Below are positions 50,179-54,942 of a stretch of DNA of 54,942 nucleotides, piece after piece. This DNA is from an uncultured Chryseobacterium sp. (GTDB lineage Bacteria > Bacteroidota > Bacteroidia > Flavobacteriales > Weeksellaceae), in contig NZ_CAKZIK010000004.1 in NCBI RefSeq assembly GCF_936933875.1, positions 1 to 54,942 on the forward strand. Reading direction: 5' to 3'. The notes beneath the pieces were generated by a model. The model was not told the DNA's origin and ran no database searches. It saw only the letters and a program-made list of their open reading frames with translations. Positions within the stretch are counted from its first letter, which is position 1. Every line of letters begins with the position of its first letter. The position numbers and the translations under genes are program-made.

Positions 50179-51264
50179 GTGCAAAAAAAAATAAAAATAA
50201 TTTTCATTCTTCCGGACCTCGAAACCGGCGGTGCAGAACGGATTGTTACCACAATTGCGAATCATCTTCCGCGTTCAACATTCGAGCCGAAAATTATGTT
50301 GTTGCGAAAAGAAGGCGGTTATCTCGAATTTTTAAAAGGTGATGTTGAGGTTATTGATTTAAAAACCCAAAGAATTCGTAACGGATTAAAACCGATCTTG
50401 TCGGAAATTCATAAGCGCAAACCCGATATTGTTTTCAGCGGATTTGGGGAGGTGAATGCATATCTTTCGATGTTTCTAAAGTTTTTTCCGAAAACAAAAT
50501 TTATTGCAAGGGAAACCAATGTTGTTTCAAAACATGTTACAAGACGGGAAATCCGTTTTTTCTATAAATTTTATAACAATTACGATAAAATCATTTGTCA
50601 GAGCGACGATATGATGAACGATTTGGTAGAAAATTTCAAGATTAAAAAAGAAAAACTCGTAAAAATCAACAATCCTGTTGATTTTGATTTTATTGATGAA
50701 AAACTCGCTGTTTCAGAAAAGCCGGAAAGTTTTAAAGAAGATTTTAAAAATGTTGTCGCCATCGGAAATTTATCTTCACGAAAAGGTTTCGACAATCTTT
50801 TGAAAGTTTTTGAACATTTAAAAAACGAGAAAATTCTACTTCACATATTGGGTGATGGTCGCGATGAAGAAATGTTGCATCAAATGAAAACGGATTTAGG
50901 TTTAGAAAATGTCACTTTTCACGGACAGCAGAAAAATCCGTATCAGTTTCTGAAATTTGCGGATTTATTCATTCTTTCGTCCCGTTATGAAGGTTTCCCG
51001 AATGTTTTGCTCGAAGCCGGAGCCTGTGGAACTTACGCTTTAGCCAACAATTGTCCCGGCGGAATTCAAGAGATTATTCAGCCTAAAATAAACGGAGAAA
51101 TTGGGGATATAGAAAATGATGCTGAATTTGCTGAGAAAATTAAGGATATTTTGACTGAAAATCATGATAAAACGGCAATTCGAAATTCTATACAATCGAG
51201 ATTTTCAAAGGAGATTATTTTGAGGAATTATGAAGATTTGTTAATTTCAATATCGAAAATTTAA
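50179..51264 (+). CDS. Glycosyltransferase family 4
   Basis: GT-B fold glycosyltransferase of 361 aa. The N-terminal FILPDLETGGAERIVTTIANHL (split) is the donor/acceptor loop typical of family 4. The C-terminal donor-binding motif is SSRYEGFPNVLLEAGACG, holding the conserved E-x7-E. The start is a GTG at 50179. It probably adds a sugar to a surface or exopolysaccharide, but no other polysaccharide genes flank it. Confidence 0.9.
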   Translation: MQKKIKIIFILPDLETGGAERIVTTIANHLPRSTFEPKIMLLRKEGGYLEFLKGDVEVIDLKTQRIRNGLKPILSEIHKRKPDIVFSGFGEVNAYLSMFLKFFPKTKFIARETNVVSKHVTRREIRFFYKFYNNYDKIICQSDDMMNDLVENFKIKKEKLVKINNPVDFDFIDEKLAVSEKPESFKEDFKNVVAIGNLSSRKGFDNLLKVFEHLKNEKILLHILGDGRDEEMLHQMKTDLGLENVTFHGQQKNPYQFLKFADLFILSSRYEGFPNVLLEAGACGTYALANNCPGGIQEIIQPKINGEIGDIENDAEFAEKIKDILTENHDKTAIRNSIQSRFSKEIILRNYEDLLISISKI

Positions 51265-51274
51265 CAACATTTTT

Positions 51275-51317
51275 TCATTCCGTAGGAATCTAAACCGTTG
51301 AGATTCCTACGGAATGA
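51275..51317. repeat. 17-bp inverted repeat (CATTCCGTAGGAATC element)
   Basis: A perfect 17-bp inverted repeat TCATTCCGTAGGAATCT with a 9-nt loop AAACCGTTG lies 10 nt after the glycosyltransferase stop. It lacks a following T-tract. It is probably a dispersed palindromic repeat rather than a simple terminator. Confidence 0.75.
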
Positions 51318-51420
51318 CAAATTTGTGTTTTAGCCAAACGTTTATTAAAAAGATAAAGTGTAACTAGCCATTGAAATGGAAATCCAGCAGCCATCGTTTG
51401 GAATGTATTGGCGCGAGGAA

Positions 51421-51448
51421 TTGTAATGGAAAGCAGGTTCCCGGCTCC
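51421..51448. repeat. 28-bp dispersed repeat, second copy
   Basis: Matches 3136-3163 in inverted orientation with one mismatch (reading TTGTAATGGAAAGCAGGTTC and continuing CCGGCTCC). It lies between the inverted repeat and lpdA. Confidence 0.7.
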
Positions 51449-51507
51449 GAATAATTCAACATTCAAAATTTAAAATTCAAAATTTCCTTAATCTGCGGGA
51501 GATTTTG

Positions 51508-51515
51508 TAATTTTG
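51508..51515 (+). promoter_or_regulatory. Promoter -7 element for lpdA
   Basis: TAATTTTG, about 42 nt before the ATG at 51558. A longer frame opens inside the promoter and is rejected as the start. Confidence 0.55.
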
Positions 51516-51557
51516 AAAACCTTAAAAAATCATTCAAATAATTCTAAAAAAATAATA

Positions 51558-52961
51558 ATGAGTCAATTCGATGTTACCGTTATCGGTTCCGGTCCTGGTG
51601 GTTATGTAGCGGCAATTAGAGCTGCACAATTGGGTTTTAAAACTGCAATAATCGAGAAATATCCAACCATGGGCGGAACATGTCTTAACGTTGGATGTAT
51701 CCCTTCCAAAGCGCTTTTGGACAGTTCTGAGCATTTTCATAACGCAGCACACAATTTTGCCAGTCACGGAATTATCGTGGACACGCCAAAAGCGGATATG
51801 GCAAGAATGGTGGAACGCAAAAACGAAGTGGTGGACCAAACAACGAAGGGAATTCAGTTTTTGATGGACAAAAACAAAATCACTGTTTTTCAAGGCGTTG
51901 GAAGTTTTGAGGATGCGACTCACGTTAAGGTAACGAAAGAAGACGGTTCTTCAGAAGTGATTGAATCAAAGTATACCATCATTGCGACAGGTTCAAAACC
52001 GGCGTCGTTGCCTTTCATTACTTTAGATAAAGAAAGAATTATCACTTCTACTGAAGCATTAAACCTAAAAGAAATTCCAAAGAAATTTTTGGTCATCGGT
52101 GGTGGAGTTATCGGTCTTGAATTAGGTTCTGTAATGTTGAGATTAGGTTCTGAGGTAACCGTAATCGAATTCATGGATAAAATTATTCCTGGAATGGATG
52201 GTGCTTTGTCGAAAGAACTTCAGAAAGTGCTGAAAAAGCAGGGAATGAAATTTGAACTTTCTACAGCAGTTTCAGCGGTGGAAAGAAACGGAGATTCGGT
52301 GAAAGTAACCGCGAAAAACAAAAAAGGAGAGGAAGTTTCGTTTGACGGTGATTACGTTTTGGTTTCTGTAGGAAGAAAACCTTACACAGACGGACTTGCG
52401 GTGGAAAAAGCAGGTGTGGAACTCGACGAAAGAGGAAGAGTGAAAGTAAACGACCATCTTCAAACCAATGTTCAGAATATTTACGCGATTGGTGATGTTA
52501 TTCAAGGTGCGATGTTGGCTCACAAAGCGTCTGAAGAAGGTGTTTTGGTGGCAGAACAATTGGCCGGACAAAAACCACATATCAATTATAATTTAATTCC
52601 GGGAGTAGTTTACACTTGGCCTGAAGTTGCCGGAGTTGGCAAAACTGAAGAGCAATTGAAAGAAGCCGGAGTTGCCATTAAAGTGGGTAATTTCCCGATG
52701 AGAGCGTTGGGAAGAAGCCGTGCTTCAGGTGATATCGACGGATTCATCAAAATTATTGCTGATGAAAAAACCGACGAAGTTTTAGGCGTTCATATGATTG
52801 GTGCAAGAGCTGCAGATATGATTGCGGCTGCTGTTACCGCAATGGAATTCCGTGCAAGTGCCGAAGATATTGCGAGAATGTCTCATGCTCACCCAACTTT
52901 TGCTGAAGCCATTAAAGAAGCGGCTTTGGATGCGACAGGGAAGATTGCTATTCACATGTAA
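51558..52961 (+). CDS. lpdA: Dihydrolipoyl dehydrogenase (E3)
   Basis: FAD enzyme that reoxidises dihydrolipoamide in the pyruvate and 2-oxoacid dehydrogenase complexes, 467 aa. The FAD motif is IGSGPGGYVAAIRAAQLG, and the redox disulphide is Cys42-Cys47 in GGTCLNVGCIPSKALL. The NAD motif is IGGGVIGLELGSV and the C-terminal His-Glu pair sits in HAHPTFAEAIKE. No lipoyl domain. The E1/E2 genes are not in the window. Confidence 0.97.
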   Translation: MSQFDVTVIGSGPGGYVAAIRAAQLGFKTAIIEKYPTMGGTCLNVGCIPSKALLDSSEHFHNAAHNFASHGIIVDTPKADMARMVERKNEVVDQTTKGIQFLMDKNKITVFQGVGSFEDATHVKVTKEDGSSEVIESKYTIIATGSKPASLPFITLDKERIITSTEALNLKEIPKKFLVIGGGVIGLELGSVMLRLGSEVTVIEFMDKIIPGMDGALSKELQKVLKKQGMKFELSTAVSAVERNGDSVKVTAKNKKGEEVSFDGDYVLVSVGRKPYTDGLAVEKAGVELDERGRVKVNDHLQTNVQNIYAIGDVIQGAMLAHKASEEGVLVAEQLAGQKPHINYNLIPGVVYTWPEVAGVGKTEEQLKEAGVAIKVGNFPMRALGRSRASGDIDGFIKIIADEKTDEVLGVHMIGARAADMIAAAVTAMEFRASAEDIARMSHAHPTFAEAIKEAALDATGKIAIHM

Positions 52962-53040
52962 GAATCTGTAAAGTGGTGGAGTCGAAAAGTCGTAAAGATG
53001 TTAGTCGACTTTGCAACTCAACGAATTAACAACTTAACAA

Positions 53041-53069
53041 TAAAAAGAGAAGCTCCAGCTTCTCTTTTT
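53041..53069 (+). terminator. Terminator after lpdA
   Basis: AAAAAGAGAAGCT pairs with AGCTTCTCTTTTT. Confidence 0.85.
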
Positions 53070-53236
53070 TTGTTTGAACATCGCTTTGATTCACAATTTT
53101 TAAGAAAGTTAAATCCAAATTATCAAATTTTTAAAATATTTCAATTTTATTGATCAATGCTTAAATTTTTACCAATACTGTTGATTTTGGCACACTTGTA
53201 GAATAGATTTTTTCAGAACTTTTAAAATGAATAAAA

Positions 53237-54133
53237 ATGAAAAAAATCTTTACTATTTCAGCAATGGCTTTCTCAATGTTAATATTTGCTCAGGAAGCCG
53301 GAAGAGTAGGAGAACTGCTGAAAAATGAAGCCAACAAATCTGAAATGCAGACGCAAAGACAAGCGGTAGGAAACAGAAGCGCAAACAACAGCAAAGTTTT
53401 GGATAATTCTGCCTACAGAAACGGAAACCGCGACCGCGATAACAAGCAGTACAAGGCAAAAACGTATCAGTGGAATAATAATTATGGAAATTCTGAAGTG
53501 TTTTTAAGAATTCCGGAGCGTGGATATTTTAGTGTGGAAGTTGGAGATCAAGTCATGAGCAATGCTTCAGGAAAATTCAGATTCTTTGATCTGGCTGCAG
53601 GAAATGTTCCGATTTCAATTTATGAAGACGGTTATTTGGTGTACAGAACTAAACTTAATGTTCGTAACAATATGAGAATGGTTTTGGATTTCTTCAGCAA
53701 CAAAGGTTTATATCTTTTGGATTCTTACCAAGTTCAGGGAAAAACTTATGGTTTTAACGAATGGGATGATGTCTGGAACAATCCTTACGCTAACCAAAAC
53801 GGAAACTGGAACAATGGTTATGAAAACAATGGTTATTACCAGAACGTGATGAGTTCAAGACAGTTTGCCGATTTCTTTAATGCAATGAACAAAAGCGCTA
53901 ATTTCGATGAAGAAAGAACACGGTTCATCAGTCAGCAAATGAGGGATGCCAACTTTACATCAGACCAAATTTTTAAAATGCTGAAAGAATACAGCTTTGA
54001 TAAAAACAGGCTGCAAATGGCGAAGCAGCTTTATGCAAAATGTGTTGACAGAAAGAATTTTTACCTTGTTTATGATGCATTCGATTTCGACAGTGCAAAA
54101 CGGGATTTGAGCAACTATGTAGCAAGAACATAA
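53237..54133 (+). CDS. DUF4476 family secreted protein
   Basis: Exported protein of 298 aa with signal peptide (MKKIFTISAMAFSMLIFAQ). The N-terminal third is Asn/Arg/Asp-rich, the middle is beta-rich (FLRIPERGYFSVEVGDQVM), and the Asn/Tyr/Gly-rich linker near residues 185-215 is low complexity. The C-terminal helical DUF4476 domain is MSSRQFADFFNAMNKSANFD through FYLVYDAFDFDSAKRDL. The family is common in Bacteroidota and unassigned. No clear TAnnTTTG precedes it. Confidence 0.88.
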   Translation: MKKIFTISAMAFSMLIFAQEAGRVGELLKNEANKSEMQTQRQAVGNRSANNSKVLDNSAYRNGNRDRDNKQYKAKTYQWNNNYGNSEVFLRIPERGYFSVEVGDQVMSNASGKFRFFDLAAGNVPISIYEDGYLVYRTKLNVRNNMRMVLDFFSNKGLYLLDSYQVQGKTYGFNEWDDVWNNPYANQNGNWNNGYENNGYYQNVMSSRQFADFFNAMNKSANFDEERTRFISQQMRDANFTSDQIFKMLKEYSFDKNRLQMAKQLYAKCVDRKNFYLVYDAFDFDSAKRDLSNYVART

Positions 54134-54135
54134 CG

Positions 54136-54163
54136 AAAGGGGAGTTTTTACTCCTCTTTTTTT
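54136..54163 (+). terminator. Terminator after the DUF4476 gene
   Basis: AGGGGAG pairs with CTCCTCT (one G-T pair) around a T-rich loop and runs into T's. Confidence 0.7.
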
Positions 54164-54190
54164 ATTATTTTTAAATTTAAATTTTTCAAT

Positions 54191-54379
54191 GTGAGTGATT
54201 CAAAAGGAAAGCCAGTTAAAAACGTCGACCATTGCAACGTAATTGGCAGAACAAACATAGGAAAATCCGGAAAAGTGGAAGATGTGAACATCAGCAAAAC
54301 CGGACATATGACGATTACTGTTCGACAAAAAGATGATGTACGCTTTAAAACTTTGGCGAAGAATGTGGAGATTATTTAA
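54191..54379 (+). CDS. Small conserved-looking hypothetical protein
   Basis: 62-aa basic protein with start GTG at 54191; the ATG 2 nt upstream is out of frame and hits a stop at once. The sequence alternates short beta-type segments: GRTNIGKSGKVEDVNIS and GHMTITVRQKDDVRFKTLAK. It has no signal peptide or membrane helix. The layout suggests a small SH3- or OB-like beta barrel, but I recognise no family. The unusual start lowers confidence. Confidence 0.5.
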   Translation: MSDSKGKPVKNVDHCNVIGRTNIGKSGKVEDVNISKTGHMTITVRQKDDVRFKTLAKNVEII

Positions 54380-54457
54380 TATCTCGCAGATTAGGCAGAT
54401 TGTATAGATTTTATTTGTGCATTTGTGGCAAACTTCCATCATCCATCCCAAAAAACA

Positions 54458-54465
54458 TATCTTTG
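54458..54465 (+). promoter_or_regulatory. Promoter -7 element for cvfB
   Basis: TATCTTTG followed by CACC and ATG; the 4-nt gap suggests a leaderless mRNA. Confidence 0.6.
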
Positions 54466-54469
54466 CACC

Positions 54470-54942
54470 ATGAAAATCGGTAAAACGCAGACTTTAAGAA
54501 TCTCGGAGAAAAATTCATCAGGTTATATGCTGGTGGATGAAACAGAATGGAAGGCCTTTCTTCCTAAAATTTTTATCCACGAAGAAAAAGAAGAAGGGGA
54601 TGAAATGGAAGTTTTCATTTATCAGGATGATGGGAAACTGAAAGCTACTACCGAAAGTCCATTAGCCGAAGTTGGCGAATTTGCGGTGATGAACTGTGTG
54701 CAAAGTCTTCCCAGTGGCGCTTTTATGGATTGGGGAATTATTAAAGATTTATTTATTCCGTACACGCAGCAGAAATTGAAAATTGTTGAAGGAAAGCGTT
54801 ACTTGGTTTACATTTACATTGATGAAGCGACAGGTTTAATTACCGGAACCACGAAATTCAAAAGAAATCCACAATACGAAAATTTACCTTTCGAGAAAGG
54901 CGATAAAGTAGAGTTGTTGATTATGGGCGAAAGTGAAATCGG
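54470..54942 (+). CDS. cvfB: S1-domain RNA-binding protein CvfB/YitL, 5' part
   Basis: Partial gene that continues past the end of the window; about 157 codons are present with no stop. The product starts MKIGKTQTLRISEKNSSGYM and shows the S1-like barrel pattern seen in CvfB: EVFIYQDDG, the second S1 block GAFMDWGIIKDLFIPY, and YLVYIYIDEATG. CvfB (YitL) binds RNA and affects virulence-factor expression in staphylococci. No role is known here. Confidence 0.88.
   Translation, partial: MKIGKTQTLRISEKNSSGYMLVDETEWKAFLPKIFIHEEKEEGDEMEVFIYQDDGKLKATTESPLAEVGEFAVMNCVQSLPSGAFMDWGIIKDLFIPYTQQKLKIVEGKRYLVYIYIDEATGLITGTTKFKRNPQYENLPFEKGDKVELLIMGESEI

Noticed and set aside
53185..53215. Sigma-54-like TTGGCAC sequence before the DUF4476 gene
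   Set aside because: The -12 half reads GA rather than GC at the required spacing, so the match is incomplete.

Overview
This window looks like chromosomal DNA from a Bacteroidota bacterium, most likely a Chryseobacterium-like member of Flavobacteriia (Weeksellaceae). The evidence is low G+C, repeated use of the Bacteroidota -7 promoter element TAnnTTTG, several lineage-typical families (GLPGLI, DUF4476, GHL10 lipoprotein, a BlaI/M56 pair, KpsF next to RecQ), and protein sequences that read as flavobacterial. Species assignment is inference; no database was searched.

Layout. 1-3.4 kb: an NlpC/P60 lipoprotein, typA, then a repeat-rich gap. 3.4-7.1 kb: a tight four-gene minus-strand defence operon (N4-cytosine-type DNA methyltransferase fused to a degenerate SNase-like domain, DUF262 protein, HEPN protein, MjaI-type restriction enzyme). 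7.2-10.9 kb: GHL10 lipoprotein, ychF, an NADPH-dependent FMN reductase. 11-16.8 kb: parE - small membrane protein - parC - rhomboid protease. 16.9-20.2 kb: prmC, yaaA and tsaC on minus, then initiator tRNA-Met and a methyltransferase on plus. 20.3-25.2 kb: BlaI-type repressor, M56 membrane protease with a long Ala/Lys coiled coil, and three tandem GLPGLI genes, preceded by a paired operator. 25.3-29.3 kb: transaldolase, YdeI-like protein, secreted GH43-type glycosidase, pheA. 29.4-32.6 kb (minus): rarA, fabI, fabH. 32.8-36 kb: yidD, lgt with a large N-terminal extension, and a minus block of a lipoprotein, pepE and a thioesterase. 36-42.9 kb (plus): dnaA, LMW tyrosine phosphatase, RsmI-like methyltransferase, a small baeRF-like protein, DUF2891, dacB, an orphan histidine kinase. 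43-47.4 kb (minus): M1 peptidase, tatC, a broken GNAT gene, kpsF/kdsD. 47.5-54.9 kb (plus): recQ, a tiny TonB-plug-like protein, a glycosyltransferase, lpdA, a DUF4476 protein, a small orphan ORF, and the 5' part of cvfB running off the end.

Most of the window is housekeeping: translation (typA, ychF, prmC, tsaC, tRNA-fMet), replication and topology (dnaA, parE/parC, recQ, rarA), envelope biogenesis (lgt, yidD, tatC, dacB, fabH/fabI, kdsD) and central metabolism (tal, lpdA, pheA). The accessory parts are the restriction-modification/HEPN/DUF262 cassette, the BlaI-M56-GLPGLI locus, and dispersed intergenic repeats. One of those repeats has entered the prmC reading frame. Several genes have TAnnTTTG only 3-6 nt before the ATG, which suggests leaderless transcripts.

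The strongest candidate for an undescribed system is the four-gene operon at 3376-7100, in which a HEPN/DUF262 pair sits between the methyltransferase and nuclease of a type II system. The BlaI-M56-3xGLPGLI locus is second. All assignments come from reading the sequence and from remembered family motifs.
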